A stretch of DNA of 38,921 bases from Hyphomicrobiaceae bacterium (GTDB taxonomy: Bacteria > Pseudomonadota > Alphaproteobacteria > Rhizobiales > Hyphomicrobiaceae). The notes beneath the pieces are model-generated. The model was not told where the DNA came from. It saw only the letters and a list, made by a program, of their open reading frames with translations, and made no database searches. Location: the NCBI GenBank assembly GCA_021730785.1, contig JAKFWF010000054.1:1-38921 (forward strand). The letters run 5' to 3'. This document shows positions 24,988 to 33,278 of this stretch, in pieces. How positions within the stretch are numbered: the first letter of the stretch is position 1; the number at the start of each line of letters is the position of its first letter. The position numbers and the translations under genes are program-made.

Positions 24988-25524
24988 ATGCTGTTCACCA
25001 GATCCACACTGAGCCTCGCCCTTGCAGCTGCCGTGGCGATTGGCTCAGCCACCGTTGCTACAAGTCCAGTGCTCGCCAAGGGCGAACCCGTCGACTGCAC
25101 CAAGAAGGCCAACAAGGACAAGCGCGAGTGCAAGAAAAATCGTGAGGATCTCGGCGACAACGATCTGTACTACGCCGGCTACTGGCTGGCGCGCGCCGGC
25201 AAGTACGAGCAGGCGCTCACCTACCTGACACAGGCCAAGAACCAGAACGACCCGCGCTTCCTCACCTACATCGGCTTTGCCACCCGCAAATTGGGCGATC
25301 ACGACAAGGCCATGGGCTACTATGATCGTGCTCTGGCGATCGATGCCGACTTCGTCATCGCCCGCGCCTATCTGGGCGAAGCCTACCTGGACAAGGGCGA
25401 GCTATCGAAGGCCAGCGATCAACTGTTCGAGATCGAGAAGCGTTGCGGCACGGCCTGCGTCGAACATCAGGAGTTGTCGGCGCAGATCGACAGCTACAAA
25501 GCCAAGGTTGACCTGAAGGGGTGA
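24988..25524 (+). CDS. Exported TPR-repeat protein
   Basis: A 178-residue protein with a signal peptide (LSLALAAAVAIGSATVATSPVLA) and two to three tetratricopeptide repeats at about 60-165 (for example YYAGYWLARAGKYEQALTYL and FLTYIGFATRKLGDHDKAMG). The mature N-terminus is rich in Lys and has a Cys pair (CTKKANKDKRECKK). TPRs are protein-binding scaffolds, so a role in an envelope complex is plausible; no partner is evident. An AGGGAG box at 24975-24980 supports the ATG. It is divergent from the binding protein gene and is followed by a good terminator, so it is likely a single-gene unit. Confidence 0.9.
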   Translation: MLFTRSTLSLALAAAVAIGSATVATSPVLAKGEPVDCTKKANKDKRECKKNREDLGDNDLYYAGYWLARAGKYEQALTYLTQAKNQNDPRFLTYIGFATRKLGDHDKAMGYYDRALAIDADFVIARAYLGEAYLDKGELSKASDQLFEIEKRCGTACVEHQELSAQIDSYKAKVDLKG

Positions 25525-25573
25525 CAAGGTAGCCCTTCCGCAGGATTACGCGGCGCCATCGCCATTAACTTGC

Positions 25574-25604
25574 AGCGGTGCCAGCCGACCGGCACCGCTT
25601 TTCG
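25574..25604 (+). terminator. Rho-independent terminator after the TPR gene
   Basis: AGCGGTGCC (25574-25582) pairs perfectly with GGCACCGCT (25591-25599) around an eight-base loop, followed by TTTCGTT. It lies 50 bases after the TPR stop codon and has the form of an intrinsic terminator. Confidence 0.85.
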
Positions 25605-25810
25605 TTGTGCTCGGACCATCAGGTTGCAGTCACACTTCAATCAGGCCGTCATGAATGGTTAACGAAATCGGTGAATATCGTGCGATTTTTTGCGCGCCAC
25701 GGCCACATTTCTGCTGAATTGTAAAGCCAGTTTGAACCTTATCCCAGCTATACACAGCCTGTACTGGGTCGCTTTTGATCGGGCGGTGGGTTGAGTTTGG
25801 GGCGTGCGTG

Positions 25811-26272
25811 ATGAGTGCAGCAGTCGTCGATTTGTCCGAGTTCGCAGCCCGTCGTCGGCCCAAGGCCGCGCGTGTGGCAGTGACATCGTCGGCGCCGCAG
25901 CGCCACCTCTACGACGCGCTCGCCGTTTCCGACACTTCACCCGTCGATTTCTGCTTCTGGCAGGGCGCCAGCGGCCAGCGCTACGTGCACCACGTCTACA
26001 GCCTGATCGGCTGCCCGCAGTTGCCGGCCGTCAACTACGTCATGTTCGCCCGCGACAGCAACGGCCAGCGCAAGGTTCTGCGCGTCGGCCGCACGAAGCA
26101 TGACAGCGCCACCCTCAACCTCGCCGAGATCCGCCATCGCGGCGCGAAGCTCGGCGCCACCGAGGTGCACGTCCACTTTATTGCCGGCACCAACGCCGAA
26201 CGCCGCGTCATAGAGCTAGACCTCTGCGCCGGACTGCTCGCCGCCAAGGATCAGCGCTCAGTCAACGTATGA
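25811..26272 (+). CDS. Conserved-looking small protein, possibly GIY-YIG-like
   Basis: A 153-residue cytoplasmic protein that I do not recognise with confidence. A basic N-terminal stretch (about 10-30) precedes a compact domain. Its middle (NYVMFARDSNGQRKVLRVGRTKHDSATL) resembles the two-strand start of a GIY-YIG nuclease, in which a Tyr-containing strand is followed by a Y/R-x-G-x-T turn, and the late segment NAERRVIELDL could supply the metal-binding Glu. The fit is loose: the first Gly-Ile-Tyr is absent. The ATG at 25811 lies after a GTGCGTG stretch with no clear ribosome binding site, so an earlier start at 25775 cannot be excluded. It lies after a terminator and convergent with the aminotransferase. 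Confidence 0.75.
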   Translation: MSAAVVDLSEFAARRRPKAARVAVTSSAPQRHLYDALAVSDTSPVDFCFWQGASGQRYVHHVYSLIGCPQLPAVNYVMFARDSNGQRKVLRVGRTKHDSATLNLAEIRHRGAKLGATEVHVHFIAGTNAERRVIELDLCAGLLAAKDQRSVNV

Positions 26273-26357
26273 TATAGCCTCGCGCCGAACCCACCAGTCG
26301 TGGTCACGCCATGTCGTGGCCAATGCAAGTACGCGCCATCAGCACATCGCGCGACGC

Positions 26358-27536
26358 TCACCGCTTGACTTCCAGCAGCAGCGCACCAATCCGCTCGACC
26401 GCTTTTCTGATGTTGTCGAGCGAGTTCGCATAGCTGAACCGGATGTAGCCTTCGCCGTGGATGCCGAACGACGTGCCGGCGACGGTCGCGACGCCGGCCT
26501 TTTCGAGCATCAAATTCTGCAACTCCTTGGCTGACAGGCCCGTGCCTGAAATGTTGGGGAAGGCATAGAACGCCCCGCCAGGTTCAATACAGCTGATGCC
26601 CGGCAACTGGTTCAGCATCGGCACGATCGCGCGGCGCCGCTCGTCGAAGGCCCTCACCATCGCTTGCACGGCGTCCTGCGGGCCTTCCAGGGCCGCGATG
26701 CCGGCGAACTGGGCCGGCGCATTGACGCAAGAGTGCGAGTTGACGCACAGCCGCGTCACCTTCTCCACGAGGCGGTCCGGCCAGATCGAATAGCCAAGCC
26801 GCCAGCCGGTCATCGCGTAGGTCTTCGACCAGCCATCGAGGATGATCAGCCGATCGCGGATTTCGGGGAAGCCCAGGAACGTCGTGTGGCTACGGCCATC
26901 ATAGAGCATCTGGCTGTAGATCTCGTCGGAAAGGACCGCGACGTGCGGGTGCTTGGCCAAGCCAGCCACCAGCTTCCGCACTTCGATCTCAGGCACCGCG
27001 CCGCCGGTCGGGTTGCCCGGCGAATTGACGATGATCAGCCGCGTGCGGGGCGTGATCTGGGCCAGCACTTCATCTGCGCTGAAGGAAAAGCCGTTCGTCT
27101 CGCGCAGCTGCATGGCGATGGGCGTTGCCCCCGCGTACTCGATCATCGAGCGATAGATCGGGAAGCCCGGATCGGGATAAATGATCTCGTTGCCCGGCGC
27201 CCCGAACATCAGAATCGCGAAAAACATGGTCGGCTTGCCGCCCGGCATGATGACGACGTTGTCCGGATTGACCTCGACCTTGTGCCGCTTGTGCAAGTCG
27301 GCCGCCACCGCCATGCGCAAAGGCAGAATGCCGTTCGCCGGCGTGTAGCCGTGATGCCCGTCGCGCAGAGCTTTGATCGCGGCCTCGACGATGTGCGGCG
27401 GCGTCTTGAAGTCGGGCTGGCCGATGCCGAGCGAAATGATATCGCGGCCCTGGGCCTGGAGTGCGGCTGCCCGCGCGAGCACGTCGAAAGCAGTTTCTGT
27501 ACCGAGACGGTCCATTCCGGGGGCAAGCTGCGGCAT
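26358..27536 (-). CDS. Class I/II pyridoxal-phosphate aminotransferase
   Basis: A 392-residue fold-type I aminotransferase of the aspartate aminotransferase (subgroup Ib-like) class. The Schiff-base lysine is K238 in GWSKTYAMTGWRLGY. Other landmarks: the N-terminal LGIGQPDFKTP, the cofactor-binding NSPGNPTGG (about 170-178), SDEIYSQMLYDG with the catalytic Asp, and the C-terminal substrate Arg in GYIRFSYANS. It transfers amino groups between an amino acid and a 2-oxo acid; Asp, Ala, Phe or other substrates are possible. It is a single leftward gene facing the small gene at 25811 and divergent from the first M15-type peptidase. Confidence 0.94.
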   Translation of the reverse strand: MPQLAPGMDRLGTETAFDVLARAAALQAQGRDIISLGIGQPDFKTPPHIVEAAIKALRDGHHGYTPANGILPLRMAVAADLHKRHKVEVNPDNVVIMPGGKPTMFFAILMFGAPGNEIIYPDPGFPIYRSMIEYAGATPIAMQLRETNGFSFSADEVLAQITPRTRLIIVNSPGNPTGGAVPEIEVRKLVAGLAKHPHVAVLSDEIYSQMLYDGRSHTTFLGFPEIRDRLIILDGWSKTYAMTGWRLGYSIWPDRLVEKVTRLCVNSHSCVNAPAQFAGIAALEGPQDAVQAMVRAFDERRRAIVPMLNQLPGISCIEPGGAFYAFPNISGTGLSAKELQNLMLEKAGVATVAGTSFGIHGEGYIRFSYANSLDNIRKAVERIGALLLEVKR

Positions 27537-27816
27537 GGCACAGTTCCTGTCGCGTTGTAGTCACTATTTCAATTGCATCAGCGCGCCGCAAAGGCAAAGG
27601 GCAGGCTGACAAACAGGCTGGCAGCAGGACTGCACCAGACAACCTTGCACGATCCTGATCATAACTTGTGGCCGAACATCGTTTCTCATGCAAACGCCCT
27701 CGCGGCGCCTGATTTTCGTCCCATCGCGCGGTCGATCTGGCCTGGCGTGGCTTGGCCAAATATCGCCGGCTCAGCTCAACTGCCCTTGCCGACCGCGACG
27801 ATGTAGAGGTGTGCGT

Positions 27817-28344
27817 ATGAATAAGCAGATCATGCCCGCCGCCGTAATGGTGATGTGTTCACTGGCGGCCATGGCGCTCAGTACCACAGGCGAAGCCCGC
27901 GCGCCGCGGCCGCCCGAGGTCCGTTGGCGCAGCATCCTCGACTTCATGCCGTTCGGCACCTCGCTCGGCTGCCTGAATACCGCGGCACTGCGTCTGTTGG
28001 ACCGCATCGAGACGGAGTTCGGCGCGGTGCAGATCATCTCGACCTGCCGGCCTGGAGCGAGCATCGCCGGAACCAGCAAGCCGTCCTTGCATGGCAGCGG
28101 CAATGCTATTGATTTCCACGCCGGCGATCGCAAGGCAGCGATCGTCAAATGGCTGATCGAGCATCACCGCGACGGCGGCACCATGACCTATGCCGACATG
28201 GACCACATCCACGTCGACATTGGCCGGCGCTTCGTCGCTCTCGCCGCGCCGAGCCGCACTGGAGCAGCTGGTCGGGGAACCCAAGGCAACGGCGCAACCG
28301 ACAGTCGCAAGGCGCAAACGTGGAAGCACGACTGGCAGCAGTAG
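27817..28344 (+). CDS. Exported M15/YcbK-like peptidoglycan peptidase, copy 1
   Basis: A 175-residue secreted protein of the D-Ala-D-Ala carboxypeptidase-like zinc peptidase family. A signal peptide (AAVMVMCSLAAMALSTTGEARA) leads to a domain with the expected zinc ligands: H92 and D99 in LHGSGNAIDF and H132 in HIHVD. The segment IISTCRPGASIAGTSKPS before the first ligand is the substrate loop. The tail after 150 is basic and disordered. A GAGGTG box precedes the ATG. A second gene of the same family follows 300 bases downstream on the same strand, and the two share their core motifs closely, so they are probably tandem duplicates that have since diverged. Confidence 0.92.
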   Translation: MNKQIMPAAVMVMCSLAAMALSTTGEARAPRPPEVRWRSILDFMPFGTSLGCLNTAALRLLDRIETEFGAVQIISTCRPGASIAGTSKPSLHGSGNAIDFHAGDRKAAIVKWLIEHHRDGGTMTYADMDHIHVDIGRRFVALAAPSRTGAAGRGTQGNGATDSRKAQTWKHDWQQ

Positions 28345-28645
28345 GTGCCGGCGCCGACCGTTAGGCCTTGGTGAAGCTCAGTTTTTTCGTTGTAGCGCAC
28401 TCAACGAGGGCCGCGCCGTTAACCATTTCTTCATCGTTAATTAGCTGTGCATGCCACCATCCTGCACACGGCACTTGTGGTGTGACCAGCGTCAGCAACC
28501 GACGCGGCCAGAACCATCGCTCGAGGCTTGTTCGACGCCCAAGTCGAACGGCTCGAGCGAACCGTAGGGGCCCCCGCCAGAGGTCGATCAAGCGATCGGC
28601 AGCACCGCTGCCGTGCGGGCGCCATGTTGCAATGGAGTTATTCAA
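28345..28645. other. Gap between the two peptidase genes, nothing recognised
   Basis: About 300 bases with no convincing gene. A T-run (GTTTTTTCG near 28380-28390) could belong to a weak terminator but no stem lies before it. A short A+T-rich patch around 28415-28445 (GTTAACC and GTTAATTAG) may hold part of a promoter for the downstream gene. No known RNA gene is visible. Confidence 0.35.
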
Positions 28646-29191
28646 ATGTTCACGCGTATCGCGGCTATGGCCGCAACTTTCCTGGTGGCACTGCTCGTCT
28701 CCGGCTTTAGCCTGGTCTCCACAGCGCAAGCGGCGCGCGGCGATGGCGGCGGCGGCACATCGCGCAGTTGCCTGACGAGCGCGGCGCGCAACCTGCTCGA
28801 CCGCATCGAAAGCCGGTTCGGTGCCATGCAAATCATCTCCACGTGCCGCCCTGGGGCCACCATCGCCGGTTCGGGTCGGGTCTCGAAGCATGCGAGCGGC
28901 AACGCCATCGATTTTGATGCCGGCGGCCGCAAGGGCGACGTCGTGCGCTGGCTGGTCGCCAATCACGGCAACGGCGGCACCATGACCTACTCTGGCATGA
29001 GCCATATCCACATCGACATCGGACCGCACTTCGTTTCACTGTCCGGCGGGAGCCGTTCCGCAAGCAGCGAGGGCCGATCCTCGCGCAAGAGAACCGCGGC
29101 GACCAGCACCCCATCCCGCCGAACCGCGCTGCGATCCGAGGCCTCCGGCTACGCCGGTTTAGGCGCGTCATCGATCTTTGACGCCCGATGA
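28646..29191 (+). CDS. Exported M15/YcbK-like peptidoglycan peptidase, copy 2
   Basis: A 181-residue secreted protein like the gene just upstream. The signal peptide (AAMAATFLVALLVSGFSLVSTAQA) is followed by a Gly-rich spacer, then the catalytic domain with zinc ligands H82 and D89 in KHASGNAIDF and H122 in HIHID. CLTSAARNLLDRIESRFGAMQIISTCRPG parallels the same region of copy 1 almost residue for residue. The C-terminal 45 residues are basic, Ser-rich and different from copy 1. A GGAG box eight bases before the ATG at 28646 supports this start. It may trim peptide stems, as YcbK-type proteins are thought to do. Confidence 0.92.
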   Translation: MFTRIAAMAATFLVALLVSGFSLVSTAQAARGDGGGGTSRSCLTSAARNLLDRIESRFGAMQIISTCRPGATIAGSGRVSKHASGNAIDFDAGGRKGDVVRWLVANHGNGGTMTYSGMSHIHIDIGPHFVSLSGGSRSASSEGRSSRKRTAATSTPSRRTALRSEASGYAGLGASSIFDAR

Positions 29192-29726
29192 AAGTGCAAG
29201 TGAGGTTCGAGAGTTCCTGAATGGTGAGGCGTGAGGCCGAACTGGAATCGGCCCCTCACAGATCATGCCCCGCACGCCACGCACTGTCCAAGCGCCTCGC
29301 AACGGGAGCCGGCGGAAGCCTCGTGCCCTGTTTGATCTGGCCGAGCACCGGCGGCATCCCGACGCTGTCTGGGACCTGCTGCCTTAGTTTACGTGCCCAC
29401 AGTCTCCGAGAGGTCCAGTCTCTCGCGGACCAGCGTCACGATCAATCACTGCAGGATCGTCAGGAACTACGGTCTCGACGGCTGCCGGCAGAAGCCGTGG
29501 CTGCTCGATCTTCCAGGGCCAACAGTGCGTGCTCATGCCCCAGGGAAACAACAGGCGCGCATCGCCAGTGCGAGCGACTACCTGGGCGGACTCCAAGTTC
29601 CAAGTGTTGTGCCTCTGATGGACGATTCCCGACCCGCTGCACGTGCCCCATGCGCGCCAACGTCAGTACCCCGAACCCGTCCACTTGCCTCCCCGACCGC
29701 GCCTGCACTGTCTTGGCTGTGCACCG
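29192..29726. other. Decayed or noncoding stretch before the HlyD remnant
   Basis: About 530 bases without a recognisable gene. One 40-codon frame (29265-29387) is open, begins with ATG and reads as a basic peptide ending PDAVWDLLP, but it matches nothing I know and has no clear ribosome binding site. If a secretion ABC transporter once preceded the adaptor gene here, none of its motifs can be seen. Confidence 0.35.
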
Positions 29727-30576
29727 TCGAGCAAGAGCCAGATGGTACAATCACTCGAGGGCGGTATCGTTCTGGAAATGAACGTTCGCGAGGGAGATAT
29801 CGTCAGCGCAGGGCAAAGCCTGGCGACGCTTGATCCTGTCCTCGCCCGTTCGACGGTGGAGGAGACGACCGTGCGGATTGGCGCCATGAGCGCCACCGCA
29901 GCGCGACTCGAGGCTGAGATCAATGCAGAGCCGGACATCTCGTTTCCTGCCGACGTCGACACTGTGCCATCGATCGCCTCGCGCGAACGGGCTCTGTTCG
30001 CATCGCGGCGGAAATCCTTGAACGAACGTCTGATACCGGCCAACGGAACACATGACCCTTTTCCTTATCCGCTGGCCGCCGGCGCGAGCGCCGGACGCAA
30101 AAGCTCTTGACCTCATTCCGGTCAAGAGCTTTTGCACGAGGGTATGACGGGAGTGATCGACTTGCTCGACCTTGCCAAGCGAGAGACCGGGCGGAGTGCT
30201 GATGGAAATCGTGCCGATCGAGGATCAACTGCTCATCGAGGCACACCTGAGCCCGCGCGACATCGCCTTCATCCGTCCCGGGCAGCAAGCGGTCGTCAAG
30301 CTGACCGCTTACGACCCGGCGATCTACGGCACGCTTGCGGCCGCAGTCGATCGAGTGTCGCCCGACACGATCGAGGACAAATTCAATGGCGGACAGTTCA
30401 ATTATCGCATCTACGTGCGCACCCAGGATGCGTTCCTCACCACCCGGGACGGCAAGCGTCATCCCATCATCCCCGGCATGATCGCAACAACCGAGATCCG
30501 CAGTGGCAGCAAAACCATCATGGACCATCTGCTGAAGCCGCTCAACAAAGCCAGCGAGGCGCTGCGCGAGCGCTGA
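29727..30576 (+). pseudogene. HlyD-type membrane-fusion adaptor, broken
   Basis: Two pieces of one type I secretion adaptor. Piece 1 (about 29727-30032) reads MVQSLEGGIVLEMNVREGD and continues through VLARSTVEETTVRIG to LFASRRKSLNERL, the beginning of the periplasmic part. Piece 2 (about 30184-30576) reads GGVLMEIVPIEDQLLIEAHLS, DIAFIRPGQQAVVKLTAYDP and so on to the C-terminus, in another frame. The N-terminal membrane anchor and most of the coiled coil between (roughly 150-200 residues) are missing. The roughly 150 bases joining the pieces carry two hairpins, one a perfect 16-bp stem, that look like an inserted repeat. No ABC ATPase or outer-membrane partner is near. Loss of the middle and the frame change show it is not functional as a normal adaptor. 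Confidence 0.85.
30097..30135. repeat. Perfect 39-nt hairpin inside the HlyD remnant
   Basis: GCAAAAGCTCTTGACC (30097-30112) is matched without error by GGTCAAGAGCTTTTGC (30120-30135), with the seven-base loop TCATTCC. Just to the left, CCGGCGC-GA-GCGCCGG forms a second, shorter hairpin. The pair sits exactly where the adaptor gene is interrupted, as expected of a small palindromic (MITE- or REP-like) insert. It may also act as a terminator on either strand, since the stem begins with AAAA and ends with TTTT. Confidence 0.85.
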
Positions 30577-30623
30577 CCGTTCCAGTGACTTCGACGGTTC
30601 TATAGCGTCGGCCCGTAGTGCCT

Positions 30624-30661
30624 GCGTCGACGGCGGTCCGGTTGGGAAAGACCGTCGACGC
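30624..30661 (-). terminator. Possible hairpin after fadH
   Basis: GCGTCGACGG (30624-30633) pairs with CCGTCGACGC (30652-30661) around an 18-base loop. It lies four bases past the fadH stop in the leftward direction and separates it from the HlyD remnant. There is no T-run, so an intrinsic terminator is only possible. Confidence 0.4.
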
Positions 30662-30664
30662 CGA

Positions 30665-32710
30665 TCAAAACGTCACGGCAAGCCGCGTGGCTTGATCGAT
30701 GGCTCGTCGGGCATCGAGTTCGGCTGCGACGTCGGCACCGCCGATCAGGTGGGCCTGGACGCCGCGCGCGGTTAGTCCGTCGTAGAGCGCGCGGCTGGGA
30801 ACCTGCCCCGCGCACAGCACGATGGTGTCGGCGTCGATCACGCGACGCTCGCCGTTGACCGTGATGTGCAGGCCCTGGTCGTCGATGCGGTCATAGCTCG
30901 CGCCCGCCGTCTGGGTCACCTGCGCCTTGCGCAGCTTGGCTTTGAGGATCCAGCCCGTCGATTTGCCGAGGTTTTTGCCGAGCGACTCGGTCCTGCGCTG
31001 GAACATGTGCACGGAGCGCTTCGGCACGTGCTTGGAGGGCGCCTTCAACCCGCCGGGCGCGGCAAGTGTCGTGTCGACGCCCCAGGCGGCCATGAATGCG
31101 TTGGGGTCGAGCGTCTCCTGCGTGCTGCCGACCAGATACTCGGCGACGTCGAAGCCGATGCCGCCGGCCCCAATGATCGCCACTTTCTCTCCTATGGCGC
31201 CGCCCCGCCCGCCGGCGCCTTGGCCGAGCACGTCGATGTAGGTCACGACCTTGCGATGGTCTTGCCCTTGGATGCCTGGATCACGTGGAACGACACCCGT
31301 CGCGAGCACGACCTCGTCGAACTCGCCGGTTTTGACGCTGTTCGCCAGATCGTCCGCGGTCGCGGTCGTGCCAAGCAGCACCGTCACGTCCGCACGCTCG
31401 AGGGCCACCCGGAAATAGCGCAGCATCTCGTTGAACTCGGCCTTGCCGGGCACCTTCTTGGCCATGTTGAGCTGGCCGCCCAGTTCCCGTGCCGAATCAA
31501 AGAGCGTGACGCGGTGCCCGCGCCTGGCGGCTTCGATCGCGAACGTCATGCCGGCTGGACCGCCCCCGACGACGGCGAAGCGGCGCACCGTCGGGCTTGG
31601 CGCATCGACGAAATCGATCTCGCGACCGGCGCGCGGGTTGACGAGGCACGTGGCGACGCGATCGGTGAAAATGTAGTCCAGGCACGCCTGGTTACAGGCG
31701 ATGCACGTGTTGATCTCGTCGGCATTGCCGAGACGGGCCTTCTTCGCGAAGTCGGGATCGGCGAGCAGCGGCCGCGCCATCGAAACAAGGTCGGCTGCGC
31801 CGGACGCGATGATCTCTTCCGCGATTTCGGGTGTATTGATCCGGTTCGACGCCATCACCGGGATCGACACCGCACGCTTGACGTTGCGGATGGCGTCGAG
31901 CCACGCCGCGCGCGGGACGGGGGCCGCCATCGTCGGCACCGCGGCCTCGTGCCAGCCGATGCCGGTATTGATCATGTCGGCGCCGGCGGTCTCAACGCGA
32001 CGGGCAAGCTCGGCGACCTCGGCCCCGGTCATGCCGCCGTCCATCAGATCGATGGTCGAAATGCGGTAGATCACCATGAACGCGCGTCCGACGCGCGCGC
32101 GGACGGCCTTGACGACCTCCACCGGCAGCTTGATGCGGCCTTCGACGTTGCCGCCGAACGCGTCGGTGCGCTGGTTCGTCAGCGCGGCGGTGAACTCGTT
32201 GATCAGATAGCCCTCGGAGCCCATGATTTCGACGCCGGCATACCCGGCCTGCTCCGCAAGCGCTGCGGTATTGGCGAACGCATCGATCGTCTTCCAGACT
32301 TCATCGGTTGTGAGTGCGCGCGGCCCGAATGCATTGATGCGCGCCTTGATGGCGGAGGGCGCGACGCAGCTTGCCGTTCTCGCGTAGCGACCGGCGTGCA
32401 GAATCTGCAACACGATCCGACCGCCGGCTTTCGCCACCGCCTCGGTGATGGGCCGATGCTCGCCGAGTTGCTCTGGCCTGTCGAGGACCAATCCGCCGTC
32501 GTCCATCACGCCTTCCGGCACGGGCGCATATCCCCCGGTCAGGATCAACGCGATTTCGCCGCGCGCGCGCGAGGCATAAAAGGCAGCCAGCCGCTCGATC
32601 GGCCGGTCCATGGTTTCGAGCCGCGTGTGCATCGCGCCCATCACCATGCGGTTCGGCAACGTCACGCCCGCGACCTGTAACGGACTGAGAAGTCGCGGAT
32701 AGCTCGTCAT
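30665..32710 (-). CDS. fadH: 2,4-dienoyl-CoA reductase, FadH type
   Basis: A 681-residue flavo-iron-sulfur enzyme of the old-yellow-enzyme/FadH class that reduces 2,4-dienoyl-CoA during breakdown of unsaturated fatty acids. The FMN barrel (1-330) has GVEIMGSEGYLINEFTAALTNQR and the active-site region NTGIGWHEAAVPT, very close to the known enzyme. The 4Fe-4S ligands are C336, C339, C343 and C355 in CIACNQAC and VATC. The FAD domain opens with VVGGGPAGM (381-388) and the NAD(P)H domain has VAIIGAGGIGFDVAEYL. Length and motifs are complete. A CAGGAAAC box precedes the ATG. A perfect 12-bp inverted repeat lies 47-87 bases upstream of the start. Trimethylamine dehydrogenase-like relatives share the fold; the motifs favour FadH. 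Confidence 0.94.
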   Translation of the reverse strand: MTSYPRLLSPLQVAGVTLPNRMVMGAMHTRLETMDRPIERLAAFYASRARGEIALILTGGYAPVPEGVMDDGGLVLDRPEQLGEHRPITEAVAKAGGRIVLQILHAGRYARTASCVAPSAIKARINAFGPRALTTDEVWKTIDAFANTAALAEQAGYAGVEIMGSEGYLINEFTAALTNQRTDAFGGNVEGRIKLPVEVVKAVRARVGRAFMVIYRISTIDLMDGGMTGAEVAELARRVETAGADMINTGIGWHEAAVPTMAAPVPRAAWLDAIRNVKRAVSIPVMASNRINTPEIAEEIIASGAADLVSMARPLLADPDFAKKARLGNADEINTCIACNQACLDYIFTDRVATCLVNPRAGREIDFVDAPSPTVRRFAVVGGGPAGMTFAIEAARRGHRVTLFDSARELGGQLNMAKKVPGKAEFNEMLRYFRVALERADVTVLLGTTATADDLANSVKTGEFDEVVLATGVVPRDPGIQGQDHRKVVTYIDVLGQGAGGRGGAIGEKVAIIGAGGIGFDVAEYLVGSTQETLDPNAFMAAWGVDTTLAAPGGLKAPSKHVPKRSVHMFQRRTESLGKNLGKSTGWILKAKLRKAQVTQTAGASYDRIDDQGLHITVNGERRVIDADTIVLCAGQVPSRALYDGLTARGVQAHLIGGADVAAELDARRAIDQATRLAVTF

Positions 32711-32756
32711 CGGCGTTTCCTGAGTTGGTTTCGTTGAAGTGGACGCCTAGTGTGGC

Positions 32757-32797
32757 GTTTCGCAAGTTTCACTCCGCCTGCCAGGAACTTGCGAAAC
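32757..32797. promoter_or_regulatory. 12-bp inverted repeat upstream of fadH
   Basis: GTTTCGCAAGTT (32757-32768) is repeated in inverted form as AACTTGCGAAAC (32786-32797), with 17 bases between. The pair is perfect and sits 47-87 bases upstream of the fadH start, where a repressor or activator dimer-of-dimers could bind. The half-sites are not themselves palindromic. It could instead be a stem-loop or a relic of mobile DNA; no regulator gene intact enough to bind it is adjacent. Confidence 0.6.
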
Positions 32798-32891
32798 AAG
32801 GCCGCATTGGCAAGCCGATCAGTCCAGCGTCCCTTGTGTCGCCGAAGGTCGCTGACAGTCCAGTGACTTCGCGTCGCCGAGCAGGTCAAAA

Positions 32892-33278
32892 TTGCATGCC
32901 GGATTACGGACTTCCTGCGATCAGTTTGCCGGCCAGCTGGGTGTCGCCCTGACTGACGCCTTGTTCGTACACGGGAATGTCGAGTTGACCAGCGATGCAG
33001 GCAACCTGACGCAGACCGGCATGACGTTTTTGAGCGGGGTCGGGATCGATATCGAGCCGATACTCGCGCCGCGGACAAAGCGATCTAGTTGCATGCTGTG
33101 TCGACCATGCCTCGATTGGAGCGAGCGGCGCCTGCATCTCGCCGGAGCGGTCGATGCGGCGATCTGCGCACACAGCTTAAACCAGGGCTGGACAAGGCGG
33201 TTGGACGATATCAGCACCGTCCCAATAACGCCCATGGGGGCATGCATCTTCCGCGAGAAATTCGGGCTCGGCGTCTGA
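32892..33278 (+). pseudogene. C-terminal remnant of an ArsR-type regulator
   Basis: The open frame encodes the C-terminal half of a longer ArsR-family regulator: CDQFAGQLGVALTDALF, then GMTFLSGVGIDI and CRPCLDWSERRLHLAGAVDAA, ending in FREKFGL. Full-length relatives carry this tail, with its RPCLDWSERR-x-HLAG signature, after an N-terminal winged helix. Here no winged helix is encoded in the 180 bases upstream and the only start is a TTG inside the domain, so the DNA-binding part has been lost. It is probably a decayed gene. It lies divergent from fadH and could once have encoded its regulator. Confidence 0.75.

Noticed and set aside
28415-28445. TTAACC-like motifs as a CtrA cell-cycle binding site
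   Set aside because: The spacing between the TTAA halves is about 14 bases rather than 7, so the CtrA pattern is not met.
29265-29387. A 40-codon plus-strand frame
   Set aside because: No ribosome binding site and no similarity I can name; listed only as part of the unassigned stretch.
30866-32680. A 604-codon plus-strand open frame opposite fadH
   Set aside because: fadH is complete with all motifs on the minus strand; the antisense protein is His/Arg-rich and unlike any family.
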